From Taudactylus pleione (lineage: Eukaryota; Chordata; Amphibia; Anura; Myobatrachidae): a stretch of 64,000 nucleotides of DNA. Within the stretch, counting starts at the first letter, position 1. Every line of letters starts with the position of its first letter. The notes beneath the pieces are model-generated. The model did no database searches. It saw only the letters and a list, made by a program, of their open reading frames with translations, and had not been told where the DNA came from. The stretch covers positions 310,001 through 374,000 of the forward strand of contig JAUIMM010000577.1 of NCBI GenBank assembly GCA_031769625.1, in the 5' to 3' direction. Shown here piece by piece: positions 21,844 to 36,600 of the stretch. A program made the translations under genes and the position numbers.

Positions 21844-22443
21844 CATACATGCCTACTCTCCCACTTTTAGTGGGCGCCTCCAGATTTTTACCTTATGTTC
21901 CTGGTGCCCCGCAAACATTACCATTACTCCCGGTTTTTCCATCCCCTTTAAAATAAGGACTGCGCATGTGCGAGGGGCGGAGCCTACAAATGGAGATATC
22001 ACAACGTGTGACATGAAGGCCGGCCACTGCGGGGTTATGGGTAGCGGTGGCCGTCTATGTACACAGTACCTCTGAGCGATGGAGGCTTCAGCAGCAGACG
22101 CGGCAGTGGTGGACTTTTCTACCGCCATGCAAGGTGGTCCTCAAAGCATACTCCTAACAGTGGTCCTTTTCAGGGGCTGGCCCATCTTCTGACTGCGGCG
22201 TTCAGGCTGTCTCTCCGGCCCCCTCGGCGGGGTCTTTCTAATTATGGGCATCAGCAGCAGCATGAAGTCCTCTGCGACGGTGGCTCCTTCCCTCCGGTCC
22301 TGGCAGCAGGCTCCTTAGTTGAAGTCTTCTCGTCCGCGGGCACTACTCTGGGCATCCAGCAGCTGATGGGGTCTTCCTCCGGGTCCTTCTGCTCTCCCAG
22401 CAGTGGCAGGTCAGTCCCTACTCCCTATATCTAGTCATGTACA

Positions 22444-22493
<50 letters not shown>

Positions 22494-22678
22494 GTGTAGT
22501 GAGCTCTAGTAATGTGCATGTGTGTGACAGATATTAATGTCAGTAGGGGAGCTAGGGTGTCAGATTATAGGAATATATACACCCATAGGTGGAGTTAAGT
22601 AGAGCAGACCACGCTCCCAAAACGGCGCTACGCGCGGCGCTTTCTACAATCTCCCTGAAAATGGTTTCCAAAAGTATG
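21844..22678. repeat. Flank module, copy 2 (uninterrupted)
   Basis: An 835-bp module begins CATACATGCCTAC and ends AAAAGTATG, both directly at array edges. It carries the empty site CCTCCGGT at 22291-22298. A (TG)n tract lies at 22446-22491. The minus-strand 91-codon frame (21853-22128) is also open here, but I find no family for it. The termini are partly inverted-repeat-like, so the module may itself be an old transposon. Confidence 0.85.
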
Positions 22679-25600
22679 CCCCCAACCCTGCTCCCACAAC
22701 CCACACATTACACTACCCCTAACTCTGCTCCTGCTCCCCGCACACACTACACTACCCCTAACTCTGCTCCTTGTCCCCACACACACTAAACTACCCCTAA
22801 CCCTGCTCCCACTCCCCACACACACTACACTACCCCTAACTCTGCTCCCTCTCCCCGCACACACTACACTACCCCTAACCCAGCTCCCTCTCCCCGACCA
22901 CACTACACTGCCCCTAACTCTGCTCCTGTTCCCCGCACACACTACACTACCCCTAACTCTGCTCCTGGTCCCCACACGCACTACACTACCCCTAACCCTG
23001 CTGCCGCTCCCTGCACACACTACACTACCCTTAAGTCTGCTCTTGCTCCACACACACACTACACTACCCCTAACCCTGCTGCCACTCCCCGTACACACTA
23101 CACTACCCCTAACCCTGCTGCCACTCCCCGTACACACTACACTACCCCTAACCCTGCTGCCACTCCCCGCACACACTACACTACCCCTAACCCTGTTGCC
23201 ACTCCCCGTACACACTACACTACCCCTACCGCCACTCTGCGCACACCCTGCACTACCCCTAATGCGGATGCTGCTTCCCACATGCACTACATTACCCCTA
23301 ACCCTGCTCCCACTCCCCATACACACTACCCTACCCCTAACCATGCTCCTGCTCCCCGCACACAATACACTACCCCTAATCCTGCAGTCGCTCCCCGCAC
23401 ACACTACATTACCCCTAACCTTGATCCCACTCCCCGCAAACACTACACTACCCCTAACCCTCCTCCCACTCCCCGCACACACTACACTACCCCTAACCAT
23501 GCTACTGCTCCCCACACACTACACTACTCCTAAACCTGCACCCTCTCCCCTCACACACTACACTACCTCTAACCATGCATCTGCTCCCCAAACACTACAC
23601 TTCCCCTAACCATGCTCCCACTCCTCACACACACTACACTACCCCTAACTCTGCTCCCACTCCCCGCACATACTACACTACCCCTAACCCTGCTCCCGCT
23701 CTCCGCACACACTACACTACCCATAACCCTGCTGCCGCTCCCCGCTACATTACACTACCCTTAACCCAGCTCCCTCCCCCCGCACACACTACACTACCCC
23801 TAACTCTGCTCCTGCTCCCCGCACACACAACACTACCCCTAACTCTGCTCCTGGTCCCCACACACTACACTACTCCTAACTCTTCTCCTGCTCCACACAC
23901 ACACTACACTACCCCTAACTCTGCACTACACTACCCCTAACCCTGCTGCCGCTCCCCGCACACACTACACTACCCCTAACCCTGTTGCCACTCCCCGTAC
24001 ACACTACACTACCCCTAACTCTGCTCCTGCTCCCCGCACACTCTACACTACCCCTAACTCTGCTCCTGGTCCCCACACACACTAAACTACCCCTAACCCT
24101 GCTCCCACTCCCCACACACACTACACTACCCCTAACTCTGCTCCCACTCCCCGCACACACTACACTAACCCTAACTCTGCTCCTGTTCCCCGCACACACT
24201 CGCACACACTACACTACCCCTAACTCTGCTCCTGGTCCCCACACGCACTACACTACCCCTAACCCTCCTCCCACTCCCCGCACACACTACACTACCCCTA
24301 ACCATGCTACTGCTCCCCACACACTACACTACCCCTAAACCTGCTCCCTCTCCCCTCACACACTACACTACCTCTAACCATGCTACTGCTCCCCAAACAC
24401 TACACTTCCCCTAACCATGCTCCCACTCCCCACACACACTACACTACCCCTAACTCTGCTCCCACTCCCCGCACACACTACACTACCCCTAACCCTGCTC
24501 CCGCTCTCCGCACACACTACACTACCCATAACCCTGCTGCCGCTCCCCGCTACATTACACTACCCTTAACACAGCTCCCTCTCCCCGCACACACTACACT
24601 ACCCCTAACTCTGCTCCTGCTCCCCGCACACACTACACTACCCCTAACTCTGCTCCTGGTCCCCACACACTACACTACTCCTAACTCTTCTCCTGCTCCA
24701 CACACACACTACACTACCCCTAACTCTGCTCCTGCTCCACACACACACTACACTAACCCTAACTCTGCTCCTGTTCCCCGCACACACTCGCACACACTAC
24801 ACTACCCCTAACTCTGCTCTTTGTCCCCACACGCACTACACTACCCCTAACCCTGCTGCCGCTCCCCGCACACACTACACTACCCCTAACCCTGCTGCCA
24901 CTCCCCGTACACACTACACTACCCATAACCCTGCTGCCGCTTCCCACACACACTACACTACCCCTAACCCTGTTGCCACTCCCCTTACACACTACACTAC
25001 CCCTAATGCTGATGCTGCTTCCCACATGCACTACATTACCCCTAACCCTGCTCCCACTCCCCATACACACTACCCTACCCCTAACCATGCTCCTGCTCCC
25101 CGCACACAATACACTACCCCTAATCCTGCTGTCGCTCCCCGCACACACTTCACTAACCCTAACCCTGATTACTCTCCCCGCACACACTACATTACCCCTA
25201 ACCTTGATCCCACTCCCCGCAAACACTACACTACCCCTAACCCTCCTCCCACTCCCCGCACACACTACACTACCCCTAACCATTCTACTGCTCCCCACAC
25301 ACTACACTACCCCTAAACCTGCTCCCACTCCCCTCACACACTACACTACCCCTAACCATGCCACTGCTCCCCAAACAGTACACTACCCCTAAACCTGCTC
25401 CCACTCCCCTCACACGCTACACTACCCCTAACCATGCTACTGCTCCCCAAACACTACACTACCCCTAAACGTGCTCCCACTCCCCTCACACACTACCCTA
25501 CCCCTAACCCTGCTCCCACTCCACTCACACACTACACTACCCCAAACCCTGCTACTGCTCCCTGCACACACTACACTACCCCTAACCTTCCTCCCACTCC

Positions 25601-26982
25601 CCGCACACACTACACTACCCCTAACTCTGCTCCTGCTCCCCACACACACTACTCTACCCCTAATCCTACTCTCACCCCCCGCACACACAACACTACCCCT
25701 AACCCTGCTCCCACTCCCCTCACACACTATACTACCCCTAACCATGCTACTGCTCCCTGCACACACTACACTACCCCTAACCATGCTACTGCTCCCTCCA
25801 CACACTACACTACCCCTAACCATGCTACTGCTCCCTGCACACACTACACTACCCCTAACCATGCTACTGCTCCCCACACACTACACTAACCCTTACCCTG
25901 CTCCTACTCCCAGTACACACTTCACTACCCCTAACCCTGCTCCCACTCCAATCACACACTACACTACCCCTAACCATGCTACTGCTCCCCACACACACTA
26001 CACTACCCCTAACCCTCCTCCCACTCCCCGCACACACTACACTACCCCCTAACCATGCTACAGCTCCCCACACACTACACTACCCCTAACCTTGCTCCCA
26101 CTCCCCGCACACACTACACTACCCCTAACTCTGCTCCTGCTCCCCGCACACACTACACTACCCCTAACTCTGCTCCTGGTCCCCACACACACTACACTAC
26201 CGCTAACCTTCCACTCCCCACACACACTACACTACCCCTAACTCTGCTCCCTCTCCCCGCACACACTACACTACCCCTAACTCTGCTCCTGTTCCCCGCA
26301 CACACTACACTACCCATAACTCTGCTCCTGGTCCCCACACGCACTACACTACCCCTAACCCTGCTGCCGCTCCCCGCACACACTACACTACCCATAAGTC
26401 TGCTCTTGCTCCACACACACACTACACTACCCCTAACCCTGCTGCCACTCCCCGCACACACTACACTACCCCTAACCCTGCTGCCACTCCCCGCACACAC
26501 TACACTACCCCTAACCCTGTTGCCAATCCCCCGCACACCCCTGCACTACCCGTAATGCTGATGCTGCTTCCCACATGCTCTACATTACCCCTAACCCTGC
26601 TCCCACTCCCCATACACACTACTCTACCCCTAACCATGCTCCTGCTCCCCGCACACAATACACTACCTATCCCTGATCCCACTCCCCGCACACACTACAC
26701 TAACCCTAACCCTGATCACTCTCCCCGCACACACTACATTACCCCTAACCTTGATCCCACTCCCCGCAAGCACTACACTACCCCTAACCCTCCTCCCACT
26801 CCCCGCACACACTACACTACCCCTAACCATGCTACTGCTCCCCACACACAACACTACCCCAAAACCTGCTCCCACTCCCCTCACACACTACACTACCCCT
26901 AACCCTGCTCCCACTCCACTCAAACACTACACTACCCCTAACCCTGCTACTGCTCCCTGCACACACTACACTACTCCTAACC
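22679..26982. repeat. 39-bp minisatellite array, block 3, irregular part
   Basis: The monomers are of the same family as before. Segments such as 23575-23940 and 24380-24811 repeat each other with a shift of about 805 bp. A block starting at 25434 foreshadows the later higher-order unit but lacks a deletion seen in most of those units. Confidence 0.95.
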
Positions 26983-29900
26983 ATGCTATTGCTCCCCACA
27001 CACTACACTACCCCTAACCCTGCTCCTGCTCCCCGCACACAATACACTACCCCTAACTCTGCTCCTGCTCCCCACACACACTACACTACCCCTAATCCTA
27101 CTCCCACCCCCCGCACAGACTACACTACCCCTAACCCTGTTCCCACTCCCCTCACACACTATACTACCCCTAACCATGCTATTGCTCCCTGCACACACTA
27201 CACTACCCCTAACCATGCTACTGCTCCCTGTACACACTACACTACCCCTAACCATGCTACTGCTCCCCACACACTACACTAACCCTAAGCCTGCTCCCAC
27301 TCCCAGTACACACTACACTACCCCTAACCCTGCTCCCACTCCACTCACACACTACACTACCCCTAACCATGCTACTGCTCCCCACACACACTACACTACC
27401 CCTAACCCTCCTCCCACTACCCGCACACACTACACTACCCCTATCCATGCTACTGCTCCCCACACACTACACTACCCCTAACCTTGCTCCCACTCCCCGC
27501 ACACACTACTCTACCCCTAACTCTGCTCCTGCTCCCCGCACACACTATACTACCCCTAACTCTGCTCCTGGTCCCCACACACACTACACTACCGCTAACC
27601 TTCCACTCCCCACACACACTACACTACCCCTAAATCTGCTCCCACTCCCTGCACACACTACACTACCCCTAACCCTGCTCCCGCTCCCCGTACACACTAC
27701 ACTACCCCTAACTCTTCTCCCACTCCCCGCACACACTACACTACCCCTAACCCTGCTCCCTCTCCCCGCACACACTACACTACCCCTAACTCTGCACTGG
27801 TCCCCACACGCACTACACTACCCCTAAGCCTGCTGCCGCTCCCCGCACACTCTACACTACCACTAACTCTGCTCCTGCTCCACACACACACTACACTACC
27901 CCTAACCCTGCTTCCATTCCCCGTACACTCTACACTACCCCTAACCCTGCTTCCGCTCCATGCGCACATTACACTACCCCTAACTCTGCTCCTGGTCCCC
28001 ACACACACTACACTACCGCTAACCTTCCACGCCCCACCCACACTACACTACCCCTAACTCTGCTCCCACTCCCCGCACACACTACACTACCCCTAACCCT
28101 GCTCCCGCTCCCCGCACACACTACACTACCCATAACCCTGCTGCCGCTCCCCGCTACACTACACTACCCCTAACCCAGCTCCCCCTCCCCGCACACACTA
28201 CACTACCCCTAACTCTGCTCCTGCTCCCCGCACACACTACACTACCCCTAAGTCTGCACTGGTCCCCACACGCACTACACTACCCCTAAGCCTGCTGCCG
28301 TTACCCGCACACTCTACACTACCCCTAACTCTGCTCCTGCTCCACACACACACTACACTACCCCTAACCCTGCTTCCACTCCCCGTACACACTACACTAC
28401 CCCAAACCCTGCACTTCTCCCCGCACACTCTACACTACCCCTAACTCTGCTCCTGCTCCACACACACTACATTATCCCTAACCTTGATCCCAATCCCCGC
28501 AAACACTACACTACCCCTAACCCACCTCCCACTCCCCGCACACACTACACTACCCCTAACCATGCTACTGCTCCCCACACTCTACACTACCCCTAAACCT
28601 GCTCCCACTACCCTCACACACTACACTACCCCTAACCATGCTACTGCTCCCCAAACACTACACTACCCCTAACCCTGCTACTGCTCCCTGCACACACTAC
28701 ACTACTCTTAACCATGCTACTGCTCCCCACACACTACACTACCCCTAACCCTGCTACCGCTTCCTGCACACACTACACTACCCCTAACTCTGCTCCTGCT
28801 CCCCGCACACACTACACTACCCCTATCCATGCTACTGCTCCCCACACACTACACTACCCCTAACCCTCTTCCCACTCCCCGCACACACTACACTACCCCT
28901 AACCATGCTACTGCTCCCCACACACTACACTACCCCTAACCCTGCTCCCCCTCCTCGCACACCCTGCACTACCCCTAATGCTGATGGTGCTCCCCACACA
29001 CTACACTACCCCTAACCCTCCTCCCACTCCCCGCACACACTACACTACCCCTAACCATGCTACTGCTCCCCACACACACTACACTACCCCTAACCATGCT
29101 CCTGCTCCCCGCACACACTACACTACTCCTAACCCTGCTCCCACTCCCAGCACACACTACACTACCCCTAACCATGCTACTGCTCCCCACACACTACACT
29201 ACCCCTAACCCTCCTCCCACTCCCCGCACACACTACACTACCCCTAACCCGGCTCCCGCTCCCAGCACACACTACACTACCCCTAACTCTGCTCCTGGTC
29301 CCCACACACACTACACTACCCCTAACTCTGCTATCACTCCCCGCACACACTTCACTACCCCTAACTCTGCTCCAACTCCCCGCACACACTACACTACCCC
29401 TAACTCTGCTCCTGGTCCCCACACACACAACACTACCCCTAACCCTGCTCCCACTCCCCGCACACACTACACTACCCCTAACTCTGCTCCTGGTCCCCAC
29501 ACACACTACACTACCCCTAACCCTTCTCCCACTCCCCCCACACACTACACTACCCCTAACTCTGCTCCCACTCCCCGCACACACTACACTACCCTTAACC
29601 CTGCTCCCGCTCTCCGCACACACTACTCTACCCATAACCCTGCTGCCGCTCCCCGCTACATTACACTACCCTTAACCCAGCTCCCTCTCCCCGCACACAC
29701 TACACTACCCCTAACTCTGCTCCTGCTCCCCGCACACACTACACTACCCCTTACTCTGCTCATGCTCCCCGCACACACTACACTACCCCTAAATCTGCTC
29801 CTGCTCCAAACACACACTACACTACCCCTAACTCTGCTCCTGCTCCACACACACATTACACTACCCCTAACCCTGCTGCCACTCGCCGTACACACTACAC

Positions 29901-32900
29901 TACCCCTAACCCTGCTGCCGCTCCCCGCACACACTACTCTACCCCTTACCCTGCTCCCACAACCCACACACTACACTACCCCTAACCCTGTTGCCACTCC
30001 ACGTACACACTACACTCCCCAAGCCCTGCTGCCACTCCCCGCACACCCTGCACTACCCCTAATGCTGATGCTGCTTCCCACATGCCTGACATTACCTCTA
30101 ACCCTGCTCCCACTCCCCATACACACTTCCCTACCGCTAACCATGCTCCTGCGCCCCGCACACAATACACTACCCCTAATCCTGCTGTCGCTCCCCGCAC
30201 ACACTTCACTAACCCTAACCCTGATCCCTCTCCCCGCACACACTTCATTACCCCTAACCTTGATCCCACTCTCCACAAAAACTACACTACCCCTAACACT
30301 GTAGCCGTTCCCCGCACACACTACATTACCCCTAACCCTGCTCCCACTCCCCATACACACTACCCTACCCCTAACCATGCTCCTGCTCCCCGCACACAAT
30401 ACACTACCCCTAATCCTGCTGTCGCTCCCCGCACACACTTCACTAACCCTAACCCTGATCACTCTCCCCGCACACACTACATTACCCCTACCCTTGATCC
30501 CACTCCCCGCAAACCCTACACTACCCCTAACCCTCCTCCCACTCCCCGCACGCACTACACTACCCCTAACCATGCTACTGCTCCCCACACACTACACTAC
30601 CCCTAAACCTGCTCCCACTCCCCTCACACACTACACTACCCCTAACCATGCCACTGCTCCCCAAACAGTACACTACCCCTAAACCTGCCCCCACTCCCCT
30701 CACACACTACACTACCCCTAACTATGCTACTGCTCCCCAAACACTACACTACCCCTAAACGTGCTCCCACTCCCCTCACACACTACCCTACCCCTAACCC
30801 TGCTCCCACTCCACTCACACACTACACTACCCCTAACCCTGCTACTGCTCCCTGCACACACTACACTACTCCTAACCCTGCTCCCGCTCCCCGCACACAC
30901 TACACTACCCCTAACTCTGCTCCTGCTCCCCACACACACTACACTACCCCTAATCCTACGCCCACCCCCCGCACACTCTACACTACCCCTAACCCTGCTC
31001 CCACTCCCCTCACACACTATACTACCCCTAACCATGCTACTGCTCCCTGCACACACTACACTACCCCTAACCATGCTACTGCTCCCTGCACACAGTACCC
31101 CTAACCATGCTACTGCTCCCCACACACTACACTAACCCTTACCCTGCTCCTACTCCCAGTACACACTTCACTACCCCTAACCCTGCTCCCACTCCACTCA
31201 CACACTACACTACCCCTAACCATGCTACAGCTCCCCACACACTACACTACCCCTAACCTTGCTCCCACTCCCCGCACACACTACACTACCCCTAACTCTG
31301 CTCCCCGCACACACTACACTACCCCTAACTCTGCTCCTGGTCCCCACACACACTACACTACCGCCATCCTTCCACTCCCCACACACACTACACTACCCCT
31401 AACTCTGCTCCCACTCCCCGCACACAGTACACTACCCCTAACCCTGCTCCAGCTCCCCGCTACACTACACTACCCCTAACCCAACTCTCTCTCCCCGAAC
31501 ACACTACACTACCCCTAACTCTGCTCCTGCTCCCTGCACACACTACACTACCCCTAACTCTGCACTGGTCCTCACACGCACTACACTACCCCTAACCCTG
31601 CTGCCGCTCCCCGCACACTCTACACTACCCCTAACTCTGCTCCTGCTCCACACACACACTACACTACCCCTAACCCTGCTGCCACTCCCCGTACACACTA
31701 CAATACCCCTAACCCTGCTGCCACTCCCCGCACACACTACACTACCCCTAGCCCTGCTGCCTCTCCCCGTACACAGTACACTACCCCTAACCCTGCTGCC
31801 ACTGCCCGCACACCCTGCACTACCCCTAATGCTGATCTGCTTCCCACATGCACTACATTACCCCTAACCCTGCTCCCACTCCCCATACACACTACCCTAC
31901 CCCTAACCATGCTCCTGCTCCCCGCACACACTTCACTAACCCTAACCCAGATCCCTCTACACGCACACACTACATTACCCCTAAACTTGATCCCACTCCC
32001 TGAAAACACTACACTACCCCTAACACTTTCGCCATTCCCCGCACACACTACACTACCCCTAACCCTGCTCCCACTCCCCTCACACACTACCCCTAACCAT
32101 GCTACTGCTCCCCACACACTACACTACCCCTAACCCTGCTCCCACTCCCAGCACACACTACACTACCCCTATCCCTGCTCCCACTCCCCTCACACACTAC
32201 ACTACCCCTAACCATGCTACTGCTCCCCACACACTACACTACCCCTAACCCTCCTCCCACTCCCCGCACACACTACACTACCCCTAACCATGCTACTGCT
32301 CCCCACACACTACACTACCCCAAACCCTGCTCCTGCTCCCCGCACACACTACACTACCCCTATCTCTGCTCCTGGTCCCCACACAAACTACACTACCCCT
32401 AACTCTGCTCCCACTCCCCGCACACACTACACTACCCGTAACCCTGCTCCCGCTCCCCGCACACACTACACTACCCATAACCCTGCTGCCGCTCCCCGCT
32501 ACACTACAGTACCCCTAACTCTGCTCTTGCTCCCCACATACACTACACTACCCCTAACCCTGCTGCCACTCCCCGTACACACTACACTACCCCTAACCCT
32601 GCTCCTGCTCCCCGCACACACTACACTACCCCTAACTCTGCTCCTGCTCCACACACACTACACTACCCCTAACCCTGCTGCCACTCCCCGTACACACTTC
32701 ACTACCACTATCCCTGCTGCCGCTCCCCGCACACACTACACTACCCCTAACCCTGCTGCCACTCCACGTACACACTACACTCCCCTAGCCCTGCTGCCAC
32801 TCCCCGCACACCCTGCACTACCCCTAATGCTGATGCTGCTTCCCACATGCCTGACATTACCTCTAACCCTGCTCCCAATCCCCATACACACTACCCTACC

Positions 32901-33607
32901 GCTAACCATGCTCCTGCGCCCCGCACACAATACACTACCCCTAATCCTGCTGTCGCTCCCCGCACACACTTCACTAACCCTAACCCTGATCCCTCTCCCC
33001 GCACACACTACATTACCCCTAACCTTGATCCCACTCTCCGCAAACACTACACTATCCCTAACACTGTTGCCGTTCCCCGCACACACTACACTACCCCTAA
33101 CCCTGCTGCCACTCCCCGCACACACTACACTACCCCTAACCCTGTTGCCAATCCCCGCACACCCTGCACTACCCGTAATGCTGATGCTGCTTCCCACATG
33201 CTCTACATTACCCCTAACCCTGCTCCCACTCCCCATACACACTACTCTACCCCTAACCATGCTCCTGCTCCCCGCACACAATACACTACCCCTATCCCTG
33301 ATCCCACTCCCCGCACACACTACACTAACCCTAACCCTGATCACTCTCCCCGCACACACTACATTACCCCTAACCTTGATCCCACTCCCCGCAAGCACTA
33401 CACTACCCCTAACCCTCCTCCCACTCCCCGCACACAATACACTACCCCTAACCATGCTACTGCTCCCCACACACAACACTACCCCAAAACCTGCTCCCAC
33501 TCCCCTCACACACTACACTACCCCTAACCCTGCTCCCACTCCACTCAAACACTACACTACCCCTAACCCTGCTACTGCTCCCTGCACACACTACACTACT
33601 CCTAACC
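26983..33607. repeat. Higher-order repeat copy 1 (6,625 bp)
   Basis: The unit start is set by convention at a recurring monomer run. Within it the rare monomer containing ATGCTGAT...GCTTCCCACATG occurs at 30062, 31829, 32827 and 33178, a spacing (1767, 998, 351) kept in copies 3 and 4. Long frames at 29057-30304 and 32290-33642 are by-products of the 13-codon period. Confidence 0.9.
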
Positions 33608-36600
33608 ATGCTATTGCTCCCCACACACTACACTACCCCTAACCCTGCTCCTGCTCCCCGCACACAATACACTACCCCTAACTCTGCTCCTGCTCCCCAC
33701 ACACACTACACTACCCCTAATCCTACTCCCACCCCCCGCACAGACTACACTACCCCTAACCCTGTTCCCACTCCCCTCACACACTATACTACCCCTAACC
33801 ATGCTATTGCTCCCTGCACACACTACACTACCCCTAACCATGCTACTGCTCCCTGTACACACTACACTACCCCTAACCATGCTACTGCTCCCCACACACT
33901 ACACTAACCCTAAGCCTGCTCCCACTCCCAGTACACACTACACTACCCCTAACCCTGCTCCCACTCCACTCACACACTACACTACCCCTAACCATGCTAC
34001 TGCTCCCCACACACACTACACTACCCCTAACCCTCCTCCCACTACCCGCACACACTACACTACCCCTATCCATGCTACTGCTCCCCACACACTACACTAC
34101 CCCTAACCTTGCTCCCACTCCCCGCACACACTACTCTACCCCTAACTCTGCTCCTGCTCCCCGCACACACTATACTACCCCTAACTCTGCTCCTGGTCCC
34201 CACACACACTACACTACCGCTAACCTTCCACTCCCCACACACACTACACTACCCCTAAATCTGCTCCCACTCCCTGCACACACTACACTACCCCTAACCC
34301 TGCTCCCGCTCCCCGTACACACTACACTACCCCTAACTCTTCTCCCACTCCCCCCACACACTACACTACCCCTAACCCTGCTCCCTCTCCCCGCACACAC
34401 TACACTACCCCTAACTCTGCACTGGTCCCCACACGCACTACACTACCCCTAAGCCTGCTGCCGCTCCCCGCACACTCTACACTACCCCTAACTCTGCTCC
34501 TGCTCCACACACACACTACACTACCCCTAACCCTGCTTCCATTCCCCGTACACTCTACACTACCCCTAACCCTGCTTCCGCTCCATGCGCACATTACACT
34601 ACCCCTAACTCTGCTCCTGGTCCCCACACACACTACACTACCGCTAACCTTCCACGCCCCACCCACACTACACTACCCCTAACTCTGCTCCCACTCCCCG
34701 CACACACTACACTACCCCTAACCCTGCTCCCGCTCCCCGGACACACTACACTACCCATAACCCTGCTGCCGCTCCCCGCTACACTACACTACCCCTAACC
34801 CAGCTCCCCCTCCCCGCACACACTACACTACCCCTAACTCTGCTCCTGCTCCCCGCACACACTACACTACCCCTAAGTCTGCACTGGTCCCCACACGCAC
34901 TACACTACCCCTAAGCCTGCTGCCGTTACCCGCACACTCTACACTACCCCTAACTCTGCTCCTGCTCCACACACACACTACACTACCCCTAACCCTGCTT
35001 CCACTCCCCGTACACACTACACTACCCCAAACCCTGCACTTCTCCCCGCACACTCTACACTACCCCTAACTCTGCTCCTGCTCCACACACACTACATTAT
35101 CCCTAACCTTGATCCCAATCCCCGCAAACACTACACTACCCCTAACCCACCTCCCACTCCCCGCACACACTACACTACCCCTAACCATGCTACTGCTCCC
35201 CACACTCTACACTACCCCTAAACCTGCTCCCACTACCCTCACACACTACACTACCCCTAACCATGCTACTGCTCCCCAAACACTACACTACCCCTAACCC
35301 TGCTACTGCTCCCTGCACACACTACACTACTCTTAACCATGCTACTGCTCCCCACACACTACACTACCCCTAACCCTGCTACCGCTTCCTGCACACACTA
35401 CACTACCCCTAACTCTGCTCCTGCTCCCCGCACACACTACACTACCCCTATCCATGCTACTGCTCCCCACACACTACACTACCCCTAACCCTCTTCCCAC
35501 TCCCCGCACACACTACACTACCCCTAACCATGCTACTGCTCCCCACACACTACACTACCCCACTCCCCGCACACACTACACTACCCCTAACCATGCTACT
35601 GCTCCCCACACACTACACTACCCCTAACCCTGCTCCCCCTCCTCGCACACCCTGCACTACCCCTAATGCTGATGGTGCTCCCCACACACTACACTACCCC
35701 TAACCCTCCTCCCACTCCCCGCACACACTACACTACCCCTAACCATGCTACTGCTCCCCACACACACTACACTACCCCTAACCATGCTCCTGCTCCCCGC
35801 ACACACTACACTACTCCTAACCCTGCTCCCACTCCCAGCACACACTACACTACCCCTAACCATGCTACTGCTCCCCACACACTACACTACCCCTAACCCT
35901 CCTCCCACTCCCCGCACACACTACACTACCCCTAACCCGGCTCCCACTCCCAGCACACACTACACTACCCCTAACTCTGCTCCTGGTCCCCACACACACT
36001 ACACTACCCCTAACTCTGCTATCACTCCCCGCACACACTTCACTACCCCTAACTCTGCTCCAACTCCCCGCACACACTACACTACCCCTAACTCTGCTCC
36101 TGGTCCCACACACACACAACACTACCCCTAACCCTGCTCCCACTCCCCGCACACACTACACTACCCCTAACTCTGCTCCTGGTCCCCACACACACTACAC
36201 TACCCCTAACCCTTCTCCCACTCCCCCCACACACTACACTACCCCTAACTCTGCTCCCACTCCCCGCACACACTACACTACCCCTAACCCTGCTCCCGCT
36301 CTCCGCACACACTACTCTACCCATAACCCTGCTGCCGCTCCCCGCTACATTACACTACCCTTAACCCAGCTCCCTCTCCCCCGCACACACTACACTACCC
36401 CTAACTCTGCTCCTGCTCCCCGCACACACTACACTACCCCTTACTCTGCTCATGCTCCCCGCACACACTACACTACCCCTAACTCTGCTCCTGCTCCAAA
36501 CACACACTACACTACCCCTAACTCTGCTCCTGCTCCACACACACATTACACTACCCCTAACCCTGCTGCCACTCGCCGTACACACTACACTACCCCTAAC

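Noticed and set aside
28978..30304. Threonine/proline-rich 415-codon ORF as a structural or mucin-like protein gene
   Set aside because: The frame is a direct consequence of a stop-free 39-bp monomer. Equally long frames exist on the opposite strand and in another phase, and there is no non-repetitive start, signal peptide or exon structure.
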